From NCBI GenBank assembly GCA_008973525.1, contig WACJ01000125.1, forward strand, positions 1,736,001-1,800,000: a stretch of DNA of 64,000 bases, given 5' to 3'. Positions 36,538-48,634 of this stretch are shown piece by piece. Position 1 is the first letter of the stretch; each line of letters begins with the position of its first letter. The position numbers and the translations under genes are program-made. Under the pieces are notes generated by a model, which saw only the letters and a program-made list of their open reading frames with translations, did no database searches and had not been told where the DNA came from. This stretch comes from Stenopsyche tienmushanensis (lineage: Eukaryota > Arthropoda > Insecta > Trichoptera > Stenopsychidae).

Positions 36538-39475
36538 CTAGCTGGTACCCGGCGCGTTGCTGCCACAGAAGAAATAGTTCTAAAAATACCATTTGAAATT
36601 TGAAAGAGTTATCTTGTTTAATTAGCAATGATATAAATAATGATATTTTTTCCGACAATTAATACATTTATTGATATTGAATGATGAGAAAAAAATATTA
36701 AAAGCATACATTTTGCTTACTTAATTGTTCTGCTAAGTGCTTTAGGGTAGAGAATAGTTTTGGCTTTTCCGTCTTTAACAAATACAAATAAATTTCTCGG
36801 CTGTCCAACGTGGATTTTCTAGATTCTTCCGCACACTTGAAGTGCCTTGTTGATGGTCATTGAGAATGCAAGTCCAACGGGGAGCTGCAGTCGTCTCTTA
36901 TCAAATTGCACGTCGGTGGGAATGAGCACATCTTCTCCTTTCGACTCTCCATTAAGAATATATAGTTGTTTCGATGATATTCGGCATCAATTTCTTCATA
37001 GTGAGTCTTGTTCCAATTTGTAAGGTGGCACATCAGGAAGATCTGACGAATTTAAAAACTCGATTGGATAGTTAGTAACTTGGTCTGCATTCATGGCGCT
37101 ATCAATCGATTTGTAGGTAACAGAATCATTTGCAATTTGTTATTGTATTGTGTGGTTGATTGTATTGACGTCGGTGTTTTCTGCTGCCAAAATAGCATGT
37201 TCGCGAAGCCAATAATGATTTTTATAATTACTAAAAATCTGCGGAAAAACTTTCTGAATGAGTAAATCGATGGATGGCACAACAACGCAAAAGTTCGATG
37301 GAAATGAAATAAACTTGGTAGCATCAACATGCACTTTTCCTTCACCAATGTTCAATAGTCGTTTTAAAAATGTGGCTGCCGACGCATCACGCTACAAATA
37401 TACGCGCATATTTGTCTTTAATGTCAGTTTTCGCACGTCTCTCCAAAGATGCGATGCTTTGAGGCAAGAATCAGCTGGTGTCGATGAAAGCATCACTGGA
37501 AGAGGTTGTCGAAAGTCGCCACATAATGAAATTAGAGCGCCACCAAACGGTTTTGCATTTGATCGTAAGTCTTTAAGAGTTCGATCAAGCATTGCATTCG
37601 TCCCAGATAATCCCCTTGCAAATTTTCAAAACTTTAGCTATGTCAGAAACTTTAGGAATGTTACATGTCAGAGCTTTCAATAAATGCATATCTAATGGCA
37701 ATTTGAATGCCGAATGCGCTGTTCGTCCACCATCTAATAATGTTGCCGCAATACCTAATGAAGCAAGAGCTAAAGCAATTCTATTTTGAGATCGAATGTG
37801 AGCCAATAGTAAAGTGATGAGATACGTTTTTCCAGTACCGCCAGGCGCATCAAGGAAGAACAGATCATTTGTAATTGTATCGTAGGTCAATTTTTGTTCC
37901 GCAAGCAAAAGTTGTTCGTTTGCTTCGACAAATGCATCCAAATCATTAGCATTGTACTGCTGTTCAAGTGCAGAACGAATTCTTGTTAAGCAAATGTCTT
38001 CGATTTCGATCAGAGCTTGATTGAAAATATTGTCCGAAAACTCAATTGAATTGTCATTGCTAACGGTGTGTAAAATGTCTTCGCTCAAATCCTCTCTGAA
38101 TTTTTACCACAAATCTTTCGGGTTGGGCGACGGACATGTGGTTAAAATGATGGCGAGTAATGTTCTAATTTCCGTTCGACCTTTCTCAATGAAGTATGAC
38201 ATTTGACATTAACCAAAAGCATTCTTAAATAGTAACACTCGGCTTTATTTGGATGTAATGTGTAAATACGGCCCAATGCATCAGATGAATACAGATTTCG
38301 ATAGCCTTCATCACGCATCCCTTGCTTACGTCGTTGAAAATTCTCGGATGTAGTATTTCATGTAAAATAGTTAGGAACTTGTGCGTACCATAATGTCTCT
38401 GCAAATACATCTTCTTCACACAGCGCAAGTGTTGGTTCAGCAGCAACATTTCTTGCAGTGTCTGCCTTTGTCCATTTTCGAGATGAACACTGAGATGAAC
38501 AACATTCGGATTGCTTCTGTGAATTAGGAAGCTCAAAATAGGCCAAAGAGCCTCGTCACTGCTGATATATCTACCTGTTTGAAATTGAGTTTGAACTCGA
38601 TCGTTGCGCGCATCAAGTCTTTCAATACTGACTACTGCCATATCACTGCCTATTTGCATGTACAATTTGCACGACAATATCCAACGTTGGTATGAGCTTT
38701 GAATGTTTTCGATGAAAAAGAAGATCCATATATTGTTGATTTCAACGTCAACATATTGTTATTAAATAAAATAATTATTCATTTGTTTCTTGTTTTTATT
38801 TTTTAAATTAAATTTAAATTCAAATCTGGTTAGGTTAGGTTTGTTTGTTTTCATTGTGTCGAAATGAAGGCGTTTTCAATTTGACAATAAATTTGTCCCC
38901 CGTTAACAGGATTTAACCTTTATCCATTTTACACTGGGATGCAAACTGTAATCGTAATGAATATCATATTGAAATGCAGCAATATTCAAATCAACATGTA
39001 CTTTCGATTCTCGTTGCACGTTGGTCGTCTGATTTTGATCGGATAACACTCAAACGTATTTTTTCGATTGTTACGTACGTGAATAAGCGATGAATGAAAT
39101 GAAGCATTTTAAAAGTGCTTGCGATAAATAATTTGGATATAATTGACTCACGCCGATGGATAACCTGCAAATGACATTGACGTTTGACGTATGTGTTGTA
39201 TGTGACGACGACACGACGCCTCCTACTGCAACTTGTAGGTACTATATACCTATAGCCTTAGCAACGCATAATCTCAAACACGTCAGAATCAACAACTTTC
39301 ACACATTAAGTTTTGAATTAAAAATCTACTGTAAGTTAATTGTACTATGCCTATGTCACCCCCTGATCCCTTGGCAATAAGTGGACCAAGTTTTGTCTCA
39401 ATCCGATGAACGCGCATATCAACCCATTTCGCCCGAGCATTAGCCGGGAAACGCAACTTATTTTTATATATTAGA
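36538..39475 (-). mobile_element. Helitron, internally deleted, 2938 bp
   Basis: On the minus strand the element starts TCTAATATATAAAAATAAG followed by TTGCG and ends with the GC-rich hairpin region CGCGCCGGGTACCAG before CTAG. It lies between a host A and a host T, as Helitrons do, without target duplication. Inside is a decayed helicase and part of the region between Rep and helicase. Complete insect Helitrons are typically about twice this length. The HUH replication initiator is missing. Confidence 0.9.
36717..38690 (-). pseudogene. Helitron RepHel relic (PIF1 helicase part)
   Basis: Running down the minus strand: IGSDMAVVSIERLDARNDRV, QTGRYISSDEALWPILSF and VHLSVHLENGQRQ (the segment after the Rep domain). 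An in-line stop precedes KFREDLSEDILHT. Walker A follows as FLDAPGGTGKTYL, and Walker B as IIWDECNA, where a short deletion and frameshift occur. Then come GALISLCGDFRQPLPV (motif III), NYKNHYWLREHAIL and GEDVLIP..RRLQLPVGLAF, ending near KALSRTIK. The order and motifs match the SF1B PIF1-type helicase of Helitrons. At least four stops or frameshifts occur, so no helicase can be made. Confidence 0.9.
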
Positions 39476-39595
39476 TGATATCAGTCTCGACGTTGAAATA
39501 TAAGCACGTAAAATTGTTGACATGTTTGATTAAATCATCAATAAAACTAATAATTATATTTATGCACATTGTGGTTTGAAATAGAATAAATTATA

Positions 39596-40468
39596 CGAGG
39601 TATATCCGGAAAGTAAGTGTACTGTGACAATAACGGACTGTTTTTTTTTGTATTTTAAGAGTTGGCCGTAACGAGTGATAGAACGGGATCTTCTAACAAA
39701 GCAAATACAGCAAGAACATGGTAGTACATAAATTTACGTTGTAGTGTCCAGTTGTGTGAAAAATATCGATAAGAAATCCCACCAAGTGTGAGCGAGTCAA
39801 TAGCGCCCGCGAGCTTCTTGCGCGATTTGAATTGAAGATGAGAATTTTCTGAGTTCTATTGTGACTGGAGATAAAAAGTGAGTGGCTCATTACACATCTG
39901 AGTCAAAAAGATAGTCGGCAAAGTGGTGTCACACCAATTCCCCATCTGCCAAAAAAATCAAAACCATTATTTCGGGCGAAAAATCATGACCTCAATGTTT
40001 GGGACCAAAAAGGCATCAATTTGATCGAATTTCTGTCTCAAGGAGAGACCATCTATGTACAATAATATTGTGAGACCCTAAAATCTCAAAAGAAGCATTC
40101 AAACAAAAGGAGCCACCAAGGCGCTCTTGGGCTTATTTGGTTGGGATGTTTTGAACTTTCACCCCCCTCTCCCCCGGTATTCCCCTAAACGCCTGCAGAT
40201 TATCATCTTAGGTGCATAGGAAATAAAAGAACCCCCATAAAAGAATGGGAAGAATTAAATTTTCAACCGATGAACAGATGCAGAAACAGGTTCTGAAGTA
40301 AGCATGAAGCTTGTGTCACAGCTCACAAGATGCATTGAACGGGATCGCTATTATGTTGATAAATAGTTAACTTAAGTGTTTCAACAATATTCTGTATTTT
40401 TTCTTCAAATACACTTTTTTTAAAAAATATATAAAATTTTAGTACACTTACTTTTGGGATATGCCTTG
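39596..40468 (+). mobile_element. Degraded mariner element, second family, 873 bp
   Basis: Inverted ends CRAGGYATATCC followed by RAAAGTAAGTGTACT are flanked by TA (39594-39595 and 40469-40470). The ends differ completely from those of the 16056 and 47363 elements, so this is an independent mariner lineage. The N-terminal third of the transposase gene is deleted. Confidence 0.85.
39795..40390 (+). pseudogene. Mariner transposase relic, second family
   Basis: Across frames: VNSARELLARFE, then IVTGDKK* (first catalytic Asp, normally TGDEKW), then WDQKGINLIEFLSQGETIYV. Further on are FGWDVL and a remnant of the YSPDLAP..DYHLF block around 40180-40205, and finally DEQMQKQVLK*. This matches mariner DD34D transposases in order, but the HDNARPH block with the second Asp is not recognisable. 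Many stops and frameshifts show long decay. Confidence 0.75.
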
Positions 40469-41601
40469 TACATCAAAATCTGTGATTATTACAATAAGAA
40501 TTTATAAAGAAATTCGAATCATTTGCGATGGGCAGGTCGTGTGGCGAGGTGAATGGATGAAAATTTATTGGGCCAATGATTAAATTTAAGTGCATTCATT
40601 AGAATGTGCAATTTTATTTTAAAAAATTATAGAAAAATATACATTTTCAGTGCTATTTGTTTGAAAAATACTTCCCAATGCAGTCGCATTCACAATATGA
40701 ATTCAAATAACGGATAATCAATCATTATATTAAACTGATTGATATTGTGATCCATTTTAGCTTTGATTTAATCTGCTTCCTGAATAAATTTTAAATTCAT
40801 CATCATTAATTTCATCAATGAATGTGTTGGAAAATATTTTTATCATACGGTGTGGTAATTGATGTTCGTATGATAAAAATACTCTAATACACACCCTAAT
40901 GTATTTTATGTGAAGTGAAAAATTCGAGTAAATAATTTTAATTGTTCAGGAAAAGTTAATTATCAGCTCTACATGGGCAAACGTGTAATTTAGGTATTAA
41001 ATCTTTCATATTGAATAATACATGATATATCAATAAAAGCAGACATGAAGATCCATTTGCAAAATCTATATTTTTTACTTCTTAAATATAATACATCATA
41101 CATTTTTAATCTTCTACTTAAATTCTCTCTTAAAAATAAAATCATAGAAGGAAACTGCACATTAATATAATTAAATTATCATCAGTCGCCTTGGTACATT
41201 TCCAACATAAATAAAACTATAATTAGCTTGAACTCCAAATGCAACACTTCAATTAAATTAAATGCTTCTAGTTCATCCCTCAAATTTGAAAAAAGATTCC
41301 ATGTTTTTTTCCCAAGAGCTTTTGATGCTTTTAAGATGAGCGCCTAATTTAATTTTAATTATAAGAATTAAATTATATTTTTTAATTCATTAATGCTTGC
41401 CAATTAGATCTCAATGCAATGCAAATTAGTACCAGAATAACCAAAATTAAAATTTAAAAGAACTCCATTTTGTTCGCAATTGGCTGAAAATTAGATCATC
41501 GAGACCGTAGAGGAATACTTTGCGAAGGAGTACTTATAAAGAGTGCTTTCTTCAAAGAAAGGTGTCCTCGTCCACCTCATCGTGGCACTGTACGTTAGTT
41601 C

Positions 41602-41760
41602 AGTCATATCGAATTAAATATCTTTTAGCTCTTAACAATGCTGGTCTTTATTAAATTTTCTCTTTGGAAGATGTGCATCTTCCACTCCACAATGTAAGTG
41701 CTAATCTTATTCTGTCCTACTTCTTGTAATGCTCATATATTTTCCGCAGATAGAGCAGTG
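41602..41760 (+). other. Possible short spliced transcript (56-nt intron signal)
   Basis: An initiator-type TTCAGTC at 41599-41605 is followed by ATG at 41638 with a hydrophobic frame MLVFIKFSLWKMCIFHST. A strong donor AAT/GTAAGTG lies at 41694. After a pyrimidine-rich stretch there is an acceptor TTTTCCGCAG at 41740-41749, giving a 56-nt intron of typical insect size with a CTAAT branch-like site. After splicing the frame stops at once (ATA TAG), so it would be a 19-residue peptide or a non-coding RNA. It may equally be a chance combination. Confidence 0.25.
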
Positions 41761-41820
41761 ATGGTAAAAACAAATGTGACACTTTTGAAAATAGCTTAAA
41801 TACATCTGCGTTATTACTAA

Positions 41821-41840
41821 TATATATATATATATATATA
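41821..41840. repeat. (TA)10 microsatellite
   Basis: Ten uninterrupted TA units. Confidence 0.9.
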
Positions 41841-44286
41841 CCTAAACGTATGGATAAAAGCGTGACCACATGGTGACAGAAAAATGTATTATAACAATAC
41901 GTTTTTAGTCATTTTTAGTGCCACAAACATTAAGATTGTAAATATAGTTTATGATATATGGCTGTGAGTTCACATATATTTTTCTTAAGGATATTTTTTA
42001 GCGTTTCTGATCTACGTCCACCCTTCGGTGTCTCTTCGCCAATTTAATAAAATCTCGATATAAAACGCCATCTTATCTATTACAGTACTATTTGTTGATG
42101 TAAAAATTTATTCTGTAAGCTCATTTTAAAAAGCATTCATACATTCAACAACATGCAAATGAATGTCCACTCCGGTTAGCATATAAAAGAAAACTTTCAT
42201 GCAAACTGCTTAAACTTCAACCACATAATTATTGCTGCATAGCAAGGTTCAAGTGGTATCTTTTATTCCAGAATTTTCAAACAGTCAAGAGGTCTCAAGT
42301 ATTAGCGAATATATATAGAAATAATATTTGACTTGACAGTAAGCCAAAGCTATGTGCTTGTGTTCGTATGAAAAGCTCCATCGCAATGTCTCATAATTTT
42401 ATTTATAATGTAATGGATATTAGATGAGATAAGTGAGATCTATTTAGATATGAGAAAAAAATATTTTCGAGTATTCATAAAACAAATTATTATAAGAAAT
42501 GAGCAAGAAAGCTACATAATATCTTGCGTTAGAATTATTGCTTCTGGGTCAACTTCCATGGCAAGTCGACAAACACTCGTAAATTTCATTTCAACAGCTA
42601 TAACTCCCATTGTTTTCCATAAATAGTTCAACATCCATGACGTGTCCACATTTGCGAAACGCAGAATAGCGTTTAACTGCGACTGCCATAGTATTTTTTT
42701 GAGTCAATAAATAATGTAAATAAGCACGAAAATTATGTATTAATTATTGCTCTATATTTAGCCATATATTTTTCATGTATAAAAGAACACATTAAAATCC
42801 GAACATAACGCTCTTGATTTATATCGAAATTCCTCAATCAGTCAAGAATACATTTTTAGTAAGTATGACCAAATTCTACACTGCTAAAACATTATGCACT
42901 CAAAATTACATATCAATGTATTGATATGATTTTAGAATTTTTATACCCTCACTTGGTATTGGTATAGTAGATTAGATCTGGATATTATTATAAACGGGTT
43001 TTAATCTAGTAAATGGAAAATCAAAGCACCAAAAAAATGCGCACGAACTTATGGACTGACCTGATAAAAAAATAAACTCAAAAGAATTGATTAAGTTGGA
43101 CAGAACCGCTTAGAATTACGCACGTGGAAAGCAATGAATATAGAAAAATCTTTCTCTATACAAGGATCATATAGAAACAGCCTTTATCCGATTAAATTCA
43201 AACAAATCCAATTAAATTAAATTGCATTTTCTCATCGAGCACGAAATTGTAGCAAATTAACATACACATCAGTAGCAGCGTCTCATAGTAGTAAAGTTTG
43301 CAATTATAAGATCATGTTTCATAATCTACTACAATAGAGCTCCACTCATTCGAAAACCAAGAGAGCAAAATTAAGCTTCTCAAAATCAAGAAATATTGTA
43401 TTTTGATGTATGAATTAATAGCAAATTTCATCTATGCGGGGGCGGAGGCGCTAAAGCGCAGACCCCAAAGGCATATCCCGTCTTATTCTTCTCGCTGGCT
43501 AATCTTCGCAGGTTCATTGATTATCGGATCGTGGAAAGAGGCCACTTTGAAGGAAAAAATTGTAATAAATATACGACTTTTAGATCCAAATCTTTATTTT
43601 TAAAAAAGAGAGAAAACGAAAGCTATCGATCGACTCCAAAATCAGACTCTAAGCTGTCCGCGACTGTCGGCATCTCTTTAATACCCGATTTTTATAGTCC
43701 TTGTGGAATTTTGTCTACAACTTTGACTGGCGCCGTTTGCACACTTCGTGTAACGAATTTAATTGCGCTTGCGTTATTTTCATAATTTTCCTTCTACTTT
43801 ACATTTACAAGATATTTTCGTAAAAACCCCAATTATTTTTTTATGCGGCCCACTGAATTATTTTGCTTGAAGCATTCAACTACCGCATAAACATCGACAG
43901 GTATCTCAACGTATGTACACTATTATTCTTAGTCGGCAACGTAAATACGGTTATCAGTACTTCGAATTGACCATCTAGTTCAATTTACAACAATTATCGT
44001 CGATTCGTAATCAACATACATGATTAATCGACTGTTGGAACGAAATGGTCGAATGGAACGAAATCAACTCTGTTGATTTTCTCCGAGCATGCTCTATTGA
44101 TTTGTTTGACGTATGAAATGAAATTTTCTATGCCCGATAAAATAAAATAAATATTTGCATGATGATCCTAATCCAATTAACATATGTATTTTATTCAACG
44201 AATATGTCACATTTTTTTAAAGTAGATTTTATAATTTTCTTTAAATATTTTTTATAAAACTCATTCTATTTTTAAACACTAAAAAA
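41841..44286. other. Intergenic stretch with a GC-richer patch at 43.4-43.8 kb
   Basis: No coding sequence recognised. The interval 43435-43760 is noticeably less AT-rich and holds two overlapping short frames (43403-43603 and 43531-43785, plus) with no family resemblance. It may be conserved non-coding DNA. Confidence 0.35.
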
Positions 44287-44831
44287 GATGTTTTGCGCAT
44301 GGACCGACAAAATATTTTTGGAGGTTAATGGGGTAATTTGCTACGTTTCATACATGGGTCCTATGTCCTAAATGTCAGGGTTGTCAAAATAGATTTTATT
44401 TCAACGTTTTGAAAAATACCCAAAGTTTCACCTTTAAACCGTCATAACTTTTTAATCTGTGATTGCAATGACACGAAATAACTGTTTTTGTATTTTGCAA
44501 TGTATGTTTGATCTAAATTCTCAATTAAGATCTCGTTATTTTATGCGATTGATTTTTAAAAAAAGAAAGTAGAGCTCAGAAAATATTTTCTTTAAAGCAA
44601 ATGCATTCAATAATGATTTATTTAGATCAAAAATACATTGAAAAATTAATAATAAAGTTATTTTGTGCTAATATGATCACAGATTAAAAAGTGTGGGCAT
44701 TTTTTCAAAATGTTAAAAATAAATCTATTTTGACAACCCTTATATTTAAGACATAGGACCTATGTATGAAACGTAGCATATGACCCCTTTAACCCCCAAA
44801 AAAAATTGTCAGTCCATGTGCAAAACATCCT
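44287..44831. mobile_element. Complete foldback-type element, about 545 bp
   Basis: Long imperfect inverted repeats of about 125 bp face each other. The left starts RGATGTTTTGCGCATGGACC; the right, inverted, starts GGATGTTTTGCACATGGACT. The arms share TGCTACGTTTCATACATRGG and GTTGTCAAAATAGATTT. The centre has no coding capacity. Three other pieces of the same family occur in the window (17762, 22600, and the split copy at 30290/32514). The 22600 relic indicates a mariner-superfamily parent. A TA run adjoins the right end, so the target duplication cannot be verified. Confidence 0.85.
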
Positions 44832-44832
44832 G

Positions 44833-44836
<4 letters not shown>

Positions 44837-44867
<31 letters not shown>
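44837..44867. repeat. (TA)15 microsatellite abutting the foldback end
   Basis: Uninterrupted TA run starting a few bases after the right end of the foldback element. It may have expanded from the TA target site. Confidence 0.9.
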
Positions 44868-44870
<3 letters not shown>

Positions 44871-47362
44871 TATTTTAAATCTAAAATTTACTTGCAATTG
44901 CGTAACATGGAACAGTATTCCTCCTCTCTGTTTTCGTACAGTCGTATTTTATTTGTGGGGTATATATAAATTAAGATCTTTCACATAAATCGAAATGCGA
45001 CGACGTTTTCTTCGAGGACCGAAAGCAACAATGCTAAAAGGGTTAAGCCTCCAGCAGTTTATCACAATGGCTACTAGGGAAAGCCCTCCTTTTGTATTTC
45101 CATTACAAACATGGATACGCAACAAAAACGAATGTCTTCTTCCGACATTTTAGACATTGAATTTTTTATTTCATCTTAAAACTTGTATAAATAGATGAAC
45201 TTTGATGCGCAATACTTCTATTTTTCAAGAGGCGTATGGATTGTTATCGTGCTCTATTGTTAAGGGGGATTCAAAGAGATGTTAGATCAAGGATCGAATA
45301 ATGAACTTCGACAAGGCATGGATGACAATGGACCAGCTGACAATTAGCTCAGGCTAAAAACAGCTTTATCTTTCTGTATTGATCTAATTATGTAAAACGT
45401 CGCTTATTTGAATTTTAAAATTAAGACTAAAAATCAGTTTATAACATAAAGCAAACTTATGTATAGTTTATTATTATAAATGTATGCTTAATACATTAAC
45501 ATATGTTCCTTTTGAGGCATATATTCAAAGTTGGAGCTTTGGAGATCCAAGCTGAAGCTTCACAATCATGGATTTCCATGCAAAGCTTTTAATTAAAATG
45601 TTAAATGAGTCTTTTTGTCTGTCTCTTCAAGTTAAAAACTTCGATTTGAACCTTTAATTAATATGCTAAAGTTATAATTTAATATATAAACACCTCATGT
45701 ATTCATACTTTAAGCACGCCATTTTAAATAGGGGTGTTATTAAATCGCATAGTCATAAATCCAAAGATTCAGGATCTATCTTGACCTTTTTAAATCCGAA
45801 TTTTATTGACCCAGCCACTGATAATATGAGAACAATGTATGTTAATCAAGCGAAAGGTCAGAGATTTTATCCGAGCTTTTTTACACGATATCACCGTTCA
45901 AAAAATTTACAACCTCCTAAGACCGACCGTACATGACTCGAATTTTTCGCAAGAAAATTCACCTTTAACAATACGTTACGTGCCAAAAATTTAATTTTCA
46001 ATGAGCGCCGGGTTTCAATCCCAGTATCAAAAAATAAACACATGAACCTCTCGCCGGGGGAGCAATAAAAGGCAACACCCTCTAATGGTCCTATGCAAAT
46101 AGCTTTCAAAGATGTGACAAAAATGACAAATGGACCAGAAAAATGACAAAGGACAAAAATATACTCCAAATATCCGCTGTATTCGACGAAAAAACCCCAT
46201 TGAATCCGAGCGATATTTAAGAATAGTCCGTAATAAAAGCGACTTCTGAAAAAAAGCTCACATCTGGCTTTTAAGGCTCGAACGTATTTTTTTCCTATTT
46301 ATCTCGATATTTTTAAATTTAATACATGAAAATGAGATAGCAAAATCCTGCCTGAAACAAAGAGCTCATCTCACGACCGGAAATGAAGATTTTTCATTTC
46401 GAAATTGACGGATCCTTCATATTTCATTGTTTTTATTTCACAATTTATGAAAGACAATTCTCAACAATTTCATCATCTATTATCGAATGTAGAAGATCTC
46501 CCTATGAAGCTTTTCTGTAGAAATAACATGTGGTACAGAAATATTAATACGTCTGATCTTTTTTCACAGTCTGGGTTTAAACCAGATAGTAACGGGTATA
46601 TACTTCGATCGAAAAAAATATTTTTTTAAATAGAAATTAGCATTCAAATATCGCCGTATAACATAAGTAATAGCCCTGCCCTCGAATAGATAAATGTTCA
46701 TTTGAAATAGTATTAGATGTTCGCTTAAAATGTCTTGTTTAGATAAATAAGAAAAGCACACAATCTATATTAAAATAAATTATTTCGACCTGATAACAAG
46801 AGCTTTATGACGTAAAACTCTTTTACATTACGCGATATGAATTTGCATGTTTTTAAAAGTGTATTTTTCGCATTATAAAAATTTAAAAAAATAAACTTCA
46901 ACTAAATGTAGACTTAATCCGCGATTTGGAATGAGCTTTATATTACAAAGCGTTTTTTGCACGGTTTTGCATGAATAACGCGTAAATAAATTCTCACATT
47001 TAACGTGTAAAATATAATAAAAAACACCGTTATTAACAATGAAACAGATAATCTAAAAACAGTTTCTTATCATATATTCAGATGGGAATTCAATAGATTT
47101 TCTAATATGAACTCTTGTCAGTTTTCATATTGTTCACATATTAGCATTTGAAAACCATTTTCAAACAAAGATTTTGTAAATAATTGTATGGTAATAATAG
47201 TCAATGATATTTAGCTTAGATTAAAAGTAGTATAATGAATATAATCAGCATTTCAAACAATACAAGATCAAGAAGAGTCAAGGACTTTGGAAGTAATTTA
47301 TAAACACAAATAATTGAAAACCTCCTTAGTAAATCTGAACTTAAATACGTATATACTAAATA
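44868..47362. other. Intergenic stretch, nothing identified
   Basis: Short frames only (for example 45697-45936 plus, 45891-46169 minus), none with recognisable motifs. Confidence 0.4.
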
Positions 47363-48634
47363 TTAGGTAAAGCGGAAATAAATGTCATTTTTTTGTTATT
47401 TGAAGAAAAAAATGTATTAATAAAAGCTGTACAATATTACTCAATTAAATAATATCCATTGCAATTTATAATCGCCCTCCATAGATTAGGTAGCTTTTTA
47501 ATGACTCTTTCGTAAAATTCGGCCGGTTTTCCACTAAAGTAAGAATCCAAATGATTTTTCACTTGATCCATAGAAGTTATTTTTTTATCGCGAAGCGAAT
47601 GTTTTAATGGCTTGAAAAGTTGATAGTCTAAAGGTGCAATGTCAGGAGAATATAATGAATGTTGCAGCATTTCCAAATCCAGCTCCCTTATTTTGTTCCG
47701 CATAATCTTTGCTGCGTGTGGTCTTGCATTATCATGCTGTAATATTATTCTTTGGTTGTTAACTAGCACTGATCGCTTTTTGAGTATTTCCGCTTTTAAC
47801 CTATCTAATTGTGCACAGTATAGCTCTGCTGTGACAGTTTGACCAGGTTTTAATAATTCGTAGTGAATTATGCCAAAAAAAACCACCAAACACAAAAGAG
47901 GACCTTTTTCAAGGATAATGATGGTCGAGGGGTAGAAACAGGTACTTGATTTCAAGAAAGCCACTGTTTTTCCTTATCAGACTATTGTAGAGGACTCACT
48001 TCTCATCCCCAATATGGATCCATTTTAAAAATGGATCGGTTTCATACCTGGACAATAGCAATGAACAAATGATTATCCGTTGTTCCAAGATCGTTGATGA
48101 CAATTCATGCGGTACCTAAATTCCTTGTCTATGTTTTTTCCCGAGTCTTTTCAAATGGTCTTTTACTGTCGACCAGAGACAGCCGATGTCTAGCGATAAT
48201 TCCTTTATTGTTTTTCGATGATCAGATTCTACCAGAGAATTTAATGCGTCAACATCGATTATTGGAGTTCGTTCTGATTTTGGTTTATTTTTCAAATCTC
48301 TGTCGCCAATTTTGAATTTTTTGAACCATCTATGGCATTTTTGAATATTCAATATGTTGCCATATGTATCACAGATGCTTAGGGTAGCTTATTTTGCTTT
48401 TAATCCTTTATCGAATAAAAACAGTAAACAAGATCGCAAATGCGTCTCATCGATTTCTGGCTTAGACATTTTCACTATGGCTAAAAAAATTTAATAATAT
48501 TTGACAAAATAAGACAAATAACAGAGCTTCAAAATTACACCAACTTTGGCGTATTCACTCGACAGCAACCCGAGGCAAACTGACGGCAAAGACGCAACCA
48601 AAAAAAAAATGACATTTCTTTCCGCTTTATCTAA
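47363..48634 (-). mobile_element. Full-length mariner element, 1272 bp
   Basis: Inverted ends TTAGRTAAAGCGGAAA continue AAATGTCATTTTTTT and are flanked by TA at 47361-47362 and 48635-48636. Length, single open transposase region and TA target are those of mariner. It is the parent type of the 907-bp derivative at 16056-16962, and the terminal repeats are nearly identical between the two. Spacing between the ends and the transposase start (about 165 bp) is ordinary. Confidence 0.93.
47437..48469 (-). pseudogene. Mariner DD34D transposase, full length but broken
   Basis: A region of about 344 codons starting MSKPEIDETHLRSCLLFLF. It has a helix-turn-helix (IQKCHRWFKKFKIGDRDLKN, then KTIKELSLDIGCLWSTVKDH) and PHELSS. 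The first catalytic Asp is in HIGDEK*, where the usual Trp codon is TGA. The second is in LQHDNARPHAAKIM and the third in SLYSPDIAPLDYQLF, with exactly 34 residues between the second and third Asp. It ends in LWRAIINCNGYYLIE at 47437. Defects: a stop at codon 27, a stop after KHRQGI, the TGA at the first motif, and a frameshift in the T run after CVWW. All three catalytic Asp codons survive. Confidence 0.9.

Noticed and set aside
38826..38845. GGTTAGGTTAGG resembling the insect telomere repeat
   Set aside because: Only two units, inside the Helitron; such short TTAGG runs are common by chance.
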